DNA from: Loktanella sp. SALINAS62
Lineage (GTDB): Bacteria > Pseudomonadota > Alphaproteobacteria > Rhodobacterales > Rhodobacteraceae
Reading direction: 5' to 3'
Assembly: GCF_018263905.1 (NCBI RefSeq)
Contig: NZ_JAAFZU010000001.1
Location: 298,228-362,227, forward strand
Length of the DNA: 64,000 nucleotides
The notes below the pieces were generated by a model. The model ran no database searches. It had not been told where the DNA came from and was given only the letters and a program-made list of their open reading frames with translations. Every line of letters starts with the position of its first letter. Position 1 is the first letter of the stretch. Made by a program: the position numbers and the translations under genes. Below are positions 9,074 to 17,704 of this stretch, piece by piece.

Positions 9074-9589
9074 TCAATGCAAGAGAGGCTTGGTCTTTTG
9101 CCACACCGTCACCCGCGCACCCGGTGTGCGTTCCAGCACATCCAGCACGGCGCGGGTGCGGATACCCGGCAGGCTTGCGAAAACATCGAACAACTGGTCA
9201 GCGCCTTCTGCATTGACCGGAATTTCCAGCTGCTGACCGCCCGCCCCCGACAGCACCCAATGCGGCGCTGGCAGCGCCATCGGTTCCAGTTCCAGCGCGA
9301 TCAAATCATCGACATCCATCGCCCCGCCCGTCAGCGGTCCCATGTAAACCAGACGCCGTTCATCCAGTGCCACGATTCCCGGACCCTGCCCGTCCTGCCG
9401 GAACCGGGCCCGCTGGACCCCCGCCACAGCCAGCCCCGCGCCGATCACCATGAACGTCCAGCCCAGCCAGCGCACCACGCCAAAACTTTGCGCCAACCAC
9501 AGGCCCAGCAGCACAAGACCGCCCGCCAGCAGGACTTCGCGCCAGCGCCACAGCGCGGCCCGCGCCTGCGGTCGTATCAATCGCGGCAT
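9074..9589 (-). CDS. Hypothetical two-helix membrane protein
   Basis: This is a 171-residue protein with a basic start (MPRLIRPQARAALWRWRE), two closely spaced transmembrane helices (about residues 18-38 and 41-59) and a cytoplasmic C-terminal domain of about 110 residues with a repeated beta pattern (GIVALDERRLVYMG, WVLSGAGGQQLEIPVN). It resembles photosynthetic-apparatus or PH-like membrane domains only loosely, so I assign no function. The longer in-frame reading to 9883 is rejected because it would run through the overlapping frame upstream and lacks a recognisable sequence. Confidence 0.75.
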   Translation of the reverse strand: MPRLIRPQARAALWRWREVLLAGGLVLLGLWLAQSFGVVRWLGWTFMVIGAGLAVAGVQRARFRQDGQGPGIVALDERRLVYMGPLTGGAMDVDDLIALELEPMALPAPHWVLSGAGGQQLEIPVNAEGADQLFDVFASLPGIRTRAVLDVLERTPGARVTVWQKTKPLLH

Positions 9590-9927
9590 CTGCCCCTCCC
9601 GGTGGCGGGCAACCCGCCGCATAACATTGTCACCCACGGTCGGACCGCGACGCGTCGGGTCGCCCGAAAGACGCACACGGCAGCGCGGCTGGTCACGGCC
9701 AGCGTCGCCACGGCCTGCGCCAGATGCAGCACCGCGCCGCGCGGCGCGTCCGGCGATAGGGCCAGCGGACCACAATCGTGCGGCATCACAGTCAGACAAA
9801 CCCGCATCAACGGGGCGTGGCCCGCAGCACCATTCACACCGCCACTGTTCGTAATCTTCGCAAATGTCGCCCGATGCACGCAATCATGCAAACGCACCGG
9901 CGGATCCTGCATTTTCATCAACCGCAT
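9577..9927 (-). CDS. Uncertain ORF, possible Cys/His-containing small protein
   Basis: This 116-residue reading frame sits in an otherwise empty 440-base gap and overlaps the next gene's start by 13 bases. Codons favour G/C at position three in its middle, which is why I list it, but two other minus-strand frames here are also partly open. Visible features are scattered Cys/His residues (VRLHDCVHRATF, TVMPHDCGPL) and a weak hydrophobic patch (VLHLAQAVATLAV). No family is recognised. The upstream extension to 9999 would enter the intergenic repeat and is rejected. Confidence 0.3.
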   Translation of the reverse strand: MRLMKMQDPPVRLHDCVHRATFAKITNSGGVNGAAGHAPLMRVCLTVMPHDCGPLALSPDAPRGAVLHLAQAVATLAVTSRAAVCVFRATRRVAVRPWVTMLCGGLPATGRGRCRD

Positions 9928-9943
9928 CGCGATGGTCCCCTGC

Positions 9944-9997
9944 TTCTTCTTGCCAAAAATATCCCGGGGAGGTGCGCAGCACCGGGGGCAGCGCCCC
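9944..9997 (+). repeat. Dispersed intergenic element, copy A
   Basis: The core TTCTTGCCAAAAATATCCC is followed by GGGGAGGTGCGCAGCACC and GGGGGCAGCGCCCC. The same core plus G/C-rich tail recurs at 21528, 25411 and 60641. The G/C-rich tail can fold into a hairpin, so it may act as a terminator or a REP-like element. Confidence 0.6.
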
Positions 9998-10030
9998 AAA
10001 CCGATTTTTCGCAGAGAAATCGTGGCATCC

Positions 10031-10750
10031 TCATCGCCAGTCGCCCAGCGACGCTTGCCACAACGTCAGGGCCGCAACAGCGGCGGTATCGGCGCGCAGA
10101 ATGCGTGGTCCCAGACTGATCGCGTGGGCCTGCGGCATTGCGTGCAGCCGCGCCCGCTCGGCAGGGGAAAAACCACCTTCGGGTCCGATCAACACGGCCC
10201 ATGGCCCGACCGGCAATGCCGACAGGTCCAGCGGTGCGCCGGTCAGACCCTCATCGCAAAACAGGATATGACGATCCGCGGGCCAGTGGTCCAACAGGAC
10301 ATCCAGCTTTTGCAGATCATCCACGGGCGGCACATACAGCCCGCCGCATTGCTCTGCCGCCTCGATCGCGTGGGCCTGCAGCTTGTCCTTGCGCATCCGT
10401 TCGTTGGTAAACGCGGTCTGCACCGGCACCAGCCGCGCCGCGCCCAGTTCCACCGCCTTTTCCACGATGAAATCGGTGCGCGCCTTTTTGATCGGGGCAA
10501 ACACCAGCCACAGATCCGGCGGATGTCGCATCGCTGCGGTCTGCGACAGGCAACGCATCAATCCACCGCGCTTGTTGCCAGCTTCGACACAGGCATCCCA
10601 TTCACCGTCACGTCCATTGATCAGACATACCACGTCCCCCGGTTCCAGCCGCATCACCGCAAAGAGGTAATTCGCCTGCGCCCGGTCAAGCGGGAGTGTT
10701 TGCCCTTCGGACAGCGGGTGATCTACATAGAGCCGAACCTTGGATACCAT
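10031..10750 (-). CDS. rsmE: 16S rRNA (uracil1498-N3)-methyltransferase
   Basis: RsmE methylates U1498 of 16S rRNA with S-adenosylmethionine. The 239-residue protein has the N-terminal PUA-like part (VRLYVDHPL...VMRLEPGD) and the C-terminal SPOUT knot with LIGPEGGFSPAERA and the final SLGPRILRADTAA motif. I choose ATG 10750 (MVSKVRLY); ATG 10762 adds four residues and abuts the start codon of the divergent ubiA, giving CATATG. The longer reading frame to 11398 is antisense to ubiA. Confidence 0.95.
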   Translation of the reverse strand: MVSKVRLYVDHPLSEGQTLPLDRAQANYLFAVMRLEPGDVVCLINGRDGEWDACVEAGNKRGGLMRCLSQTAAMRHPPDLWLVFAPIKKARTDFIVEKAVELGAARLVPVQTAFTNERMRKDKLQAHAIEAAEQCGGLYVPPVDDLQKLDVLLDHWPADRHILFCDEGLTGAPLDLSALPVGPWAVLIGPEGGFSPAERARLHAMPQAHAISLGPRILRADTAAVAALTLWQASLGDWR

Positions 10751-10762
10751 GAAGCGATACAT

Positions 10763-11719
10763 ATGACCCCTTCCCCCCGGACACCAGACGCCGCCGTCGC
10801 GGATTCCGCAGGCAACTGGGTCGACACCCGCGCGCCCGAATTCCTGCGCCCCTATCTGCGGCTGTCGCGGTTTGATCGTCCGATCGGCACGTGGCTGTTG
10901 CTGTTGCCCTGCTGGTGGGCGATCCTGTTGGCCAGTCTTTATACCGGCAGCTTCACCGCCTTTGACGTCTGGCTGTTTGTCGGGTCCGGCGTCGGGGCGG
11001 CATTGATGCGCGGTGCGGGCTGCACATGGAACGACATCACGGACCGCCATATCGACGGCAGCGTGGCGCGGACCCGTTCGCGCCCGATCCCGTCGGGGCA
11101 GGTCAGAATCCGTCAGGCCTTGGCCTGGATGATCGCGCAAGCGCTGGTGTCGTTCCTGATCCTGCTGACCTTTCCGCCTGTGGCCATCATTGTCGGGATT
11201 GCGGCGCTTTTTCCGGTGGCGATCTATCCTTTTGCAAAACGCTTTACGTGGTGGCCGCAAGTGTTTCTGGGGCTCGCGTTCAACTGGGGCGCGCTTTTGC
11301 TGTGGACCGCGCATACCGGCGCGCTGCACTGGCCCGCCTTTGTGCTCTACGGCGCGGGTATCGCATGGACGTTGTTTTACGACACGATCTATGCCCATCA
11401 GGATGCAGAGGATGACGCCCTGATCGGCGTCAAATCCACCGCCCGCCTGTTCGGTGACCGCACGCCAAAATGGCTGCTGGGGTTTCTGGTCGCTACGGTC
11501 GTGGGCGTTTTGTTCGCAACCTTGGGTGCTGTGGCGGACCGCTCTTTCCTGTCACTGGTCATCGCAATCGGCGGGCCGTGGGCGCTGGGATGGCATTTAT
11601 CGTGGCAATTGGCCCAGTTCGATTCAAAGGATGACGCAGGTTTGCTGCGGCTGTTCCGGTCCAATCGCAACGCAGGGTTGCTGGCTTTGCCGTTTTTCGC
11701 CGTTGCACTGCTGCTATGA
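10763..11719 (+). CDS. ubiA: 4-hydroxybenzoate polyprenyltransferase
   Basis: UbiA attaches the polyprenyl tail to 4-hydroxybenzoate in ubiquinone synthesis. The 318-residue protein carries both Asp-rich prenyl-diphosphate motifs, NDITD at residues 90-94 and AHQDAEDD around 211-218, and about eight hydrophobic helices. The start ATG is immediately adjacent to an alternative start of the divergent rsmE. The reading frame stays open for over 560 codons upstream, but that stretch is antisense to other genes and has no credible protein character. Confidence 0.95.
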   Translation: MTPSPRTPDAAVADSAGNWVDTRAPEFLRPYLRLSRFDRPIGTWLLLLPCWWAILLASLYTGSFTAFDVWLFVGSGVGAALMRGAGCTWNDITDRHIDGSVARTRSRPIPSGQVRIRQALAWMIAQALVSFLILLTFPPVAIIVGIAALFPVAIYPFAKRFTWWPQVFLGLAFNWGALLLWTAHTGALHWPAFVLYGAGIAWTLFYDTIYAHQDAEDDALIGVKSTARLFGDRTPKWLLGFLVATVVGVLFATLGAVADRSFLSLVIAIGGPWALGWHLSWQLAQFDSKDDAGLLRLFRSNRNAGLLALPFFAVALLL

Positions 11720-11780
11720 TTGCACCCTGCGACAGGTCGGCCTACACCCTGCGGCACGATAACTGACAGGATTCCGGCCC

Positions 11781-13649
11781 ATGCGCCTATCCCACCTTTT
11801 CCTGCGCGCCGGCGCGTTTGTCCTTGCCGCCGGGGTCAGCGTGCTTGCCGCACGCACCACCGTCGCCATGGTCGAAGACATTTCTGTCATGTCGGTGCAG
11901 GAAAATCTGGTCGATGCCGACATGCCGTGGACATCGGTGATCGGCGACGGGCTTCAGGTCATCCTCGAAGGGTCCGCCCCGTCAGAAGCTGCGCGCTTTC
12001 GCGCCATGTCGTCCGCCGGACGGGTGGTGGATGCCAGCCGGGTCATCGACAACATGACCGTGGTGGATACCGACGGGATCGCAGCGCCGGAATTCGCGGT
12101 CGAAATCTTGCGCAACGACAGCGGCGTGTCGCTGATCGGATTGATCCCCGCCGACACCAACCGCGAGGCGCTGAACGCCCGCATCGCCCGTATCGCCGGC
12201 GGGGCAGAGGTCACGGATTTTCTCGAAGCTGCCGATTACCCGGTGCCGCCAAATTGGCGCGCCGCGATGGATTACGCTTTGCGTGCGCTCGACCTTTTGC
12301 CGCGCTCAAAGATTTCGGTCAGCGCCGAACGGGTCGAAATCACGGCCATCGCGGACAGTGCGCTGGAAAAGTCGCAGCTTGAGACCTCGTTGGCCCGCAC
12401 GGCACCCACGGGTGTGCAGCGCGCCATCACGATCACAGCGCCGCGCCCGGTGATTTCGCCCTATACCGTCCGCTTTACAGTCGATCCCGACGGCGCGCGA
12501 TTTGCCGCGTGCGCCGCCAACAGCCCCGAATCTGAACGGACAATCATTTCGGCCGCCAGCGCGCTGGGGTTCAGCGGAAAATCGTCCTGCGTGCAGGCAC
12601 TGGGCGCGCCGACGTCCGAATGGGGCGACGCCGTGGCCACAGCCATCCGCGCGCTGTCCGATCTGGACGGCGGCACGGTCACCGTTGCCGATACGACCGT
12701 CACGTTGCAGGGGCTGGAAACCACCGATCAGGCCGCGTTTGAACAGGCGGCAGGCACGCTGGGCAATACGTTGCCGGACCTGTTCGAACTGGTGACGGAA
12801 CTGCCACGCCCGGCGGACCCCACCGCCGAAGGTCCGCCGACATTTACCGCCACGCGCAGCCCCGAAGGTCAGGTTCAACTGCGCGGCCGGATCGAAACCG
12901 ATCTGTCCAATCTGACGGCGGAAAATTATGCGGCGGCAAAATTCGGCGCGGTGAACGTCACGATGGGCACCAACGTGGCCGAAGGCCTGCCCGCCGACTG
13001 GTCGGTCCGTGTGTTGGCCGCGCTCGAAGCACTGGCCCAACTAAGCAGCGGCAACGTTTCCGTCACACCCGAAACCGTGTCTGTTGCAGGTCAAACCGGC
13101 AACGCGAATGCGGATGCGCAGATCACCGCCCTGTTGATCGACAAGCTGGGTGCCACAGCGAATGCCGAACTGGACATCACCTATGTAGAAGCACTGGACC
13201 CCGTCGCCGGATTGCCGACGCCGGATGAATGCATTGCACAGATCGGCGTGGTCACATCGGAACGCAAGATCCTGTTCGATCCCGGCTCTGCCTCTTTGAC
13301 CAGCGCATCGCAGGACATCATGGATGACATCGCGGACATCCTGCGCCGATGCCCCGACATTGCACTGCAGATTGCCGGATATACCGACAGTCAGGGCGGC
13401 GAAGACATGAACCAGCAACTGTCCCAGCAGCGCGCAGAGGCCGTGCTGGACGCCTTGCGCGTGCGCCGTATCCCCATTTCAACATTCGCGGCTGACGGAC
13501 TTGGCGAAGTTGACCCGATCGCGGATAACGACACCGCAGAAGGCCGCGAAGCAAACCGCCGGATCGAATTTTCACTGATCCAGGCTGAAACGGCTGACGA
13601 CGACGCAACAACGACCGACGCGGATAACGACACCGCCGAGGACCAATAA
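11781..13649 (+). CDS. OmpA-family envelope protein with BON-like repeats
   Basis: This 622-residue exported protein begins with a signal peptide (residues 1-25, LFLRAGAFVLAAGVSVLAAR). The middle contains repeated alpha/beta units resembling BON domains (WTSVIGDGLQVILEGSAP; ALDLLPRSKISVSAERVEITAIA; ALSDLDGGTVTVADTTVTLQG; LAQLSSGNVSVTPETVSVAG). The C-terminus is an OmpA peptidoglycan-binding domain (about 488-600) with IAGYTDSQGGEDMNQQLSQQ and the closing NRRIEFSLI. A poly-Asp/Thr tail follows. It should tether the envelope to peptidoglycan. A coiled-coil membrane protein is encoded 16 bases downstream. Confidence 0.9.
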   Translation: MRLSHLFLRAGAFVLAAGVSVLAARTTVAMVEDISVMSVQENLVDADMPWTSVIGDGLQVILEGSAPSEAARFRAMSSAGRVVDASRVIDNMTVVDTDGIAAPEFAVEILRNDSGVSLIGLIPADTNREALNARIARIAGGAEVTDFLEAADYPVPPNWRAAMDYALRALDLLPRSKISVSAERVEITAIADSALEKSQLETSLARTAPTGVQRAITITAPRPVISPYTVRFTVDPDGARFAACAANSPESERTIISAASALGFSGKSSCVQALGAPTSEWGDAVATAIRALSDLDGGTVTVADTTVTLQGLETTDQAAFEQAAGTLGNTLPDLFELVTELPRPADPTAEGPPTFTATRSPEGQVQLRGRIETDLSNLTAENYAAAKFGAVNVTMGTNVAEGLPADWSVRVLAALEALAQLSSGNVSVTPETVSVAGQTGNANADAQITALLIDKLGATANAELDITYVEALDPVAGLPTPDECIAQIGVVTSERKILFDPGSASLTSASQDIMDDIADILRRCPDIALQIAGYTDSQGGEDMNQQLSQQRAEAVLDALRVRRIPISTFAADGLGEVDPIADNDTAEGREANRRIEFSLIQAETADDDATTTDADNDTAEDQ

Positions 13650-13665
13650 TGCAGGACCGCAGCAC

Positions 13666-13980
13666 TTGAACCGCACTGAATTTATCGTCGCCACCGCCAT
13701 CATCCTTTTTATTGCCTTTTCGCTGGGATGGTTCGCCAACTGGCTGGTCACCCGCGCCACGCGCGTCACCAAGGCAGAGATCGGGGAATTGGACCGCATG
13801 GCGCAAGCGCTGCACGAAGCCGAAGAAACCCGCGATCAGGCCATCACCTACCTGCAGCAGCGCGAGGCGGAAATCACCAACCAGCTGTCCCAGACAGAAG
13901 CCGAATTGCGCGCCGCCATGGAAGGCCTGCGCGACGCCCGGCGCGAGGCCGAAGAATTGCGCAGTCAGTTGCGCGACTGA
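13666..13980 (+). CDS. Small membrane-anchored coiled-coil protein (TTG start)
   Basis: This 104-residue protein has one N-terminal helix (EFIVATAIILFIAFSLGWFANWLV) followed by a long charged coiled coil from about residue 35 to the end (rich in Glu, Arg, Gln, Ala). The only start that keeps the helix is TTG at 13666; an ATG at 13649 is in another frame and stops after six codons. It follows the OmpA-family gene by 16 bases and is probably cotranscribed. Function is unknown, possibly a scaffold partner of the envelope protein. Confidence 0.8.
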   Translation: MNRTEFIVATAIILFIAFSLGWFANWLVTRATRVTKAEIGELDRMAQALHEAEETRDQAITYLQQREAEITNQLSQTEAELRAAMEGLRDARREAEELRSQLRD

Positions 13981-14109
13981 CGTACCGGGGTGGCGTTGAC
14001 GCCACGTGATATGGCGCCTCAGGGAACTTCATCCCGTCCGACGCATTGAATGTATGACCGCCGCAGATTTTGTCTGCGGCGTTGTGCATTTCGATAAAAG
14101 GATACAGCG

Positions 14110-14784
14110 ATGAAAATTTTGATGGTTCTGACCTCGCACGATCAATTGGGCGACACCGGCAAGAAAACCGGTTTCTGGCTCGAAGAATTCGCAGCGCCCT
14201 ATTATGTGTTCAAGGACGCGGGTGCCGAAATCACACTGGCCTCACCCAAAGGCGGGCAGCCCCCGCTTGATCCGTCTTCCGACACCGACGACGCGCAGAC
14301 CCCCGCGACCGGCCGGTTCAAGAAAGACGACGATGCGCAAAAGGCGCTGGCCAATACCGACGTATTGTCCACTGTGGATGCCAGCGGTTTTGACGCGGTC
14401 TTTTATCCCGGCGGACACGGCCCGCTGTGGGATCTGAGCCAGGACGCCGATAGCATCAAGCTGATCGAAACCGTCGTTGCATCCGACCGCCCGCTGGGTG
14501 CCGTCTGCCACGCACCCGCCATTTTCCAGAACACAAAGGGCACGGACGGCAAATCACTGGTCGCTGGCCGTAAGGTCACGGGATTTACCAACACCGAAGA
14601 AGAAGCCGTCGGCCTCACGGACGTTGTGCCGTTCCTTGTCGAAGACATGCTGAAAGCCAACGGTGGCATATACCACAAAGGCGACGACTGGGCGTCATAC
14701 GTTGTGATGGACGGCAAACTGGTCACCGGCCAGAACCCCGCTTCATCTGAAGAAGCCGCTGAAAAACTGCTTACATTGATCTGA
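14110..14784 (+). CDS. DJ-1/PfpI family protein (type 1 glutamine amidotransferase-like)
   Basis: This 224-residue protein of the HchA/DJ-1/PfpI superfamily has the nucleophile elbow GAVCHAPA with Cys133-His134, the conserved Glu25 (TGFWLEE) and YPGGHGPLWDL. Homologues act as deglycases, glyoxalases or chaperones; which activity applies cannot be told from sequence. An ATG follows AAAGGA. A hairpin with CGCCGCAGA/TCTGCGGCG arms lies just upstream at about 14059-14081, and a G/C hairpin lies just downstream. Confidence 0.9.
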   Translation: MKILMVLTSHDQLGDTGKKTGFWLEEFAAPYYVFKDAGAEITLASPKGGQPPLDPSSDTDDAQTPATGRFKKDDDAQKALANTDVLSTVDASGFDAVFYPGGHGPLWDLSQDADSIKLIETVVASDRPLGAVCHAPAIFQNTKGTDGKSLVAGRKVTGFTNTEEEAVGLTDVVPFLVEDMLKANGGIYHKGDDWASYVVMDGKLVTGQNPASSEEAAEKLLTLI

Positions 14785-14796
14785 CAAACTCAGGCG

Positions 14797-14818
14797 GGGG
14801 GGCCGAACATGGCCCCCC
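14797..14818 (+). terminator. G/C-rich hairpin downstream of the PfpI gene
   Basis: The arms GGGGGGCC and GGCCCCCC enclose a six-base loop (GAACAT), 12 bases after the stop codon. There is no T-tract, so it is only a possible terminator or mRNA-stabilising hairpin for the convergent gene pair. Confidence 0.4.
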
Positions 14819-14872
14819 ACCACACGATTGCAAAAGCAAATAACCCGCCGAGACTAAGGCAGCGCCGTTCGA

Positions 14873-15835
14873 TCAGCGCGGCGCGGCCGCCCTGCGCAGC
14901 CGGTCGTTGATCGCGCGGCCCAGCCCGCGATCAGGAACGGGTGCCACCGCAATGGCGGGTGCGTCCATCGCATCCAGCCGGTGCAGGCAATCGAACAGCC
15001 GCGCCGCCGCTTCTTGCAGATCGCCTGCAGCAGACAGGGTCAGCGTACCACTGACCGGACCGAACCCCAGCAGCACCTCATCGTTTTGCGCGGTTGTGGC
15101 ATTCAGTCGCACACGCCCGCGCGGGGCATAATGACTGGCAAGCTGGCCGGGTGAGATCGGCGCGGATGGATCGTCGCCCGGATGCCGCAGGGCGACGCCC
15201 AACGCCTGTTCCAATGCCTCTGCAGGAACACCACCGGCGCGCAACAGCGCCGGTGCACCGACAACACTGATGATGGTGGATTCCAGCCCGACGCCGCAGG
15301 CACCACCATCCAGCACTGCGTCAATTCGGCCATCCAATCCGGCCAGCACATGCGCCGCCGTCGTCGGTGAAACCCGCCCCGATGGATTGGCCGACGGGGC
15401 CGCAACTGGCCTGCCGAATGCCGCCAAAAGCCGTTGCGCCAATGGATGATCAGGCACCCGCACCGCCAGCGTATCAAGCCCCGCCGTCACCAATGACGCG
15501 ATCCCAGCGCCGGGTTTCAATCGACCGACCAGCGTCAGCGCACCGGGCCAGAACGCCTGCGCCAGCAGATCACCACGGTTGTCCAGATCGATCAACGCGC
15601 GCGCCGCTTCGACGGTGGCAACATGCACGATCAGCGGGTTGAAACTGGGCCGCCCCTTGGCCGCAAAGATGCCCGCCACGGCATCGGCATTGCAGGCATC
15701 CGCACCCAAGCCGTAGACCGTTTCAGTCGGGAACGCGACCAGCCCGCCACTGGTCAGCAGTGCCGCGGCCCGCGCCACACCTGCGGCATCGGGGCCCAGC
15801 CGTTCTGACGTGGCGTTTGCGTTGCGCGATTGCAT
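14873..15835 (-). CDS. L-threonylcarbamoyladenylate synthase (Sua5/YwlC type)
   Basis: This enzyme makes threonylcarbamoyl-AMP from threonine, bicarbonate and ATP for the t6A37 tRNA modification. The 320-residue protein is the long Sua5 form: a YrdC domain (LVAFPTETVYGLGADA, PSFNPLIVHV, RVPDHPLAQRLL, APSANPSGRVSPT) followed by a C-terminal Sua5 domain beginning near SPGQLASHYAPRG. I start at MQSRNANAT because the in-frame extension to 15943 overlaps the divergent acyl-CoA dehydrogenase start. Confidence 0.93.
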   Translation of the reverse strand: MQSRNANATSERLGPDAAGVARAAALLTSGGLVAFPTETVYGLGADACNADAVAGIFAAKGRPSFNPLIVHVATVEAARALIDLDNRGDLLAQAFWPGALTLVGRLKPGAGIASLVTAGLDTLAVRVPDHPLAQRLLAAFGRPVAAPSANPSGRVSPTTAAHVLAGLDGRIDAVLDGGACGVGLESTIISVVGAPALLRAGGVPAEALEQALGVALRHPGDDPSAPISPGQLASHYAPRGRVRLNATTAQNDEVLLGFGPVSGTLTLSAAGDLQEAAARLFDCLHRLDAMDAPAIAVAPVPDRGLGRAINDRLRRAAAPR

Positions 15836-15927
15836 GACACGGCTACCCTTGGCACAGTTGGGGCCGACATAGCGATCACGCGTGCCGGTGCCAAGCGCCC
15901 CGGACCCATAACTTAAAGGCTGAGCAC

Positions 15928-17634
15928 ATGCCATATCACGCACCCGCCACCGATATCCGGTTCATACTTGATCACGTCGCCGGGTTTGCCGATGTCACCG
16001 CAACGGATCGTTTCGCCGAAGCGACGCCCGATGTCACCGGCGCGATCCTGACCGAAGCGGCCAAGATGTGCGACGAGGTGCTGGCCCCACTGCAACGCAA
16101 TGGTGACACCCACCCCGCGCGACTGGAAAACGGCGTGGTGCGGACCTCTCCGGGGTTTGGCGACGGCTATCGCGCCATTGCGGACGGCGGATGGATCGGC
16201 ATGTGTGCCAGTGAAAACTACGGCGGCATGGGCCTGCCATTCAGCCTGTCGGTCGCGGTCAACGACATGATGTCGGGCGCCTGCCTTGCGCTGCAACTGA
16301 AACCGTTGATGGCACAGGGCCAGATCGAAGCGCTGGAACACCACGCCTCCGACGCGATCAAGGATCTGTATATGCCGAAACTGGTGTCCGGCGAATGGTC
16401 CGGCACCATGAACCTGACCGAACCGCAAGCCGGGTCCGACGTCGGCGCGCTGGCGTCAAAGGCGGAACCGAACGGCGACGGCACCTACAGCATTTCGGGC
16501 CAGAAAATCTATATCAGTTGGGCCGACAACGATTTCACCGAAAACGTCTGCCATCTCGTGCTGGCGCGCTTGCCCGACGGTGTGCCGGGGACAAAGGGGA
16601 TCAGCCTGTTTCTGGTGCCGAAATACATCCCCGACGCGGATGGCAACCCCGGCAAGCAGAACGACCTGCGCGTCGTGTCGCTGGAACACAAGATGGGCCT
16701 GCACGGATCACCCACCGCAGTGATGCAGTACGACGGTGCGACCGGTTGGATGGTCGGACCGGAACACGGCGGCATGGCTGCAATGTTCACCATGATGAAC
16801 AACGCCCGCGTCGGTGTCAGCACCCAAGGCATCGGCGCCGCCGAAGGCGCCTATCAACACGCGCTGGCCTATGCGCTGGACCGCAAGCAAGGCCGCGCAG
16901 GCGGCAGCGGCTCTATCGTGGAACACGCCGACGTGCGCCGGATGCTGGCTGAAATGAAGGCCGAAATCTTTGCCGCACGCGCGATTTCCACCATGTGCGC
17001 CGTGTCGCTGGATATGACGACAGCAACCGGTGACGCGACACACCGCGCCCGCGCCGCCCTGCTGACGCCGATCGCCAAATCCTTTGGCTCTGACACAGGG
17101 ATCAAGGTCGCGTCGCTGGGAATTCAGGTTCACGGCGGCATGGGCGTGATCGAAGAAACCGGCGCCGCGCAATACGTCCGCGACGTGCGCGTGACCGCCA
17201 TCTACGAAGGCACCAATGGCATTCAGGCTATGGACCTGGTCGGTCGCAAGATGATGGACGGCGGCGAAGCGGCACAGGCGCTGCTGGACGAAGTCCAGTC
17301 CGGTGCCGACGCAGCCAAAGGTCAGTTTCCCGAACTGGCAGAAGCGGTCTGGAACGCCTCTGTCGAACTGTCCGAAGCGACCGACTGGCTTGTCGCGCGC
17401 ACCGATATGCAGGACCGGTTCGCGGGTGCCGTGCCCTATCAATCCGCCTTTGCCCGCGTGCTGGGCGGCCATGCCCACCTAAAGGCCGCGTTGCACGGCG
17501 ATGAAACCCGCCAGCGGCTGGCGCGGTTTTACATCACGCGCCTGTTGCCAGAGGTGTCGGGCCTGCTGGCCCAAGTGCGCGCCGGTGGCGTGGACCTGCT
17601 GGCGATCTCGCCGGACGATCTGGCGGTCGCATGA
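15928..17634 (+). CDS. Acyl-CoA dehydrogenase, long DmdC-like form
   Basis: This is a 568-residue FAD-dependent acyl-CoA dehydrogenase of the long type with an extra C-terminal helical domain, as in DmdC (3-methylmercaptopropionyl-CoA dehydrogenase) and related fatty acid enzymes. Visible features are NLTEPQAGSDVGAL (FAD/substrate contact), LGIQVHGGMGVIEETGAAQY and the catalytic-base region VTAIYEGTNGIQAMDLVGRK. The substrate is not determinable by eye; DMSP degradation is possible in this lineage, but other dmd genes are absent here. An MBL-fold hydrolase gene follows 70 bases downstream on the same strand. Confidence 0.9.
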   Translation: MPYHAPATDIRFILDHVAGFADVTATDRFAEATPDVTGAILTEAAKMCDEVLAPLQRNGDTHPARLENGVVRTSPGFGDGYRAIADGGWIGMCASENYGGMGLPFSLSVAVNDMMSGACLALQLKPLMAQGQIEALEHHASDAIKDLYMPKLVSGEWSGTMNLTEPQAGSDVGALASKAEPNGDGTYSISGQKIYISWADNDFTENVCHLVLARLPDGVPGTKGISLFLVPKYIPDADGNPGKQNDLRVVSLEHKMGLHGSPTAVMQYDGATGWMVGPEHGGMAAMFTMMNNARVGVSTQGIGAAEGAYQHALAYALDRKQGRAGGSGSIVEHADVRRMLAEMKAEIFAARAISTMCAVSLDMTTATGDATHRARAALLTPIAKSFGSDTGIKVASLGIQVHGGMGVIEETGAAQYVRDVRVTAIYEGTNGIQAMDLVGRKMMDGGEAAQALLDEVQSGADAAKGQFPELAEAVWNASVELSEATDWLVARTDMQDRFAGAVPYQSAFARVLGGHAHLKAALHGDETRQRLARFYITRLLPEVSGLLAQVRAGGVDLLAISPDDLAVA

Positions 17635-17704
17635 TCACTGCCACGATGGCACGACAGGCGGGGCGCAGTTGCGTCCTGCCTGCATCTGCGTCACCAGACG
17701 CGCT

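Noticed and set aside
9077-10762. Long in-frame extension (over 560 codons) upstream of ubiA on the plus strand
   Set aside because: It is antisense to rsmE and other genes, has low-complexity Arg/Pro/Gln-rich composition, and ubiA has a proper start at 10763.
14059-14081. Hairpin CGCCGCAGA/TCTGCGGCG as terminator or riboswitch
   Set aside because: It lies upstream of the PfpI gene, has no T-tract and no recognisable riboswitch core.
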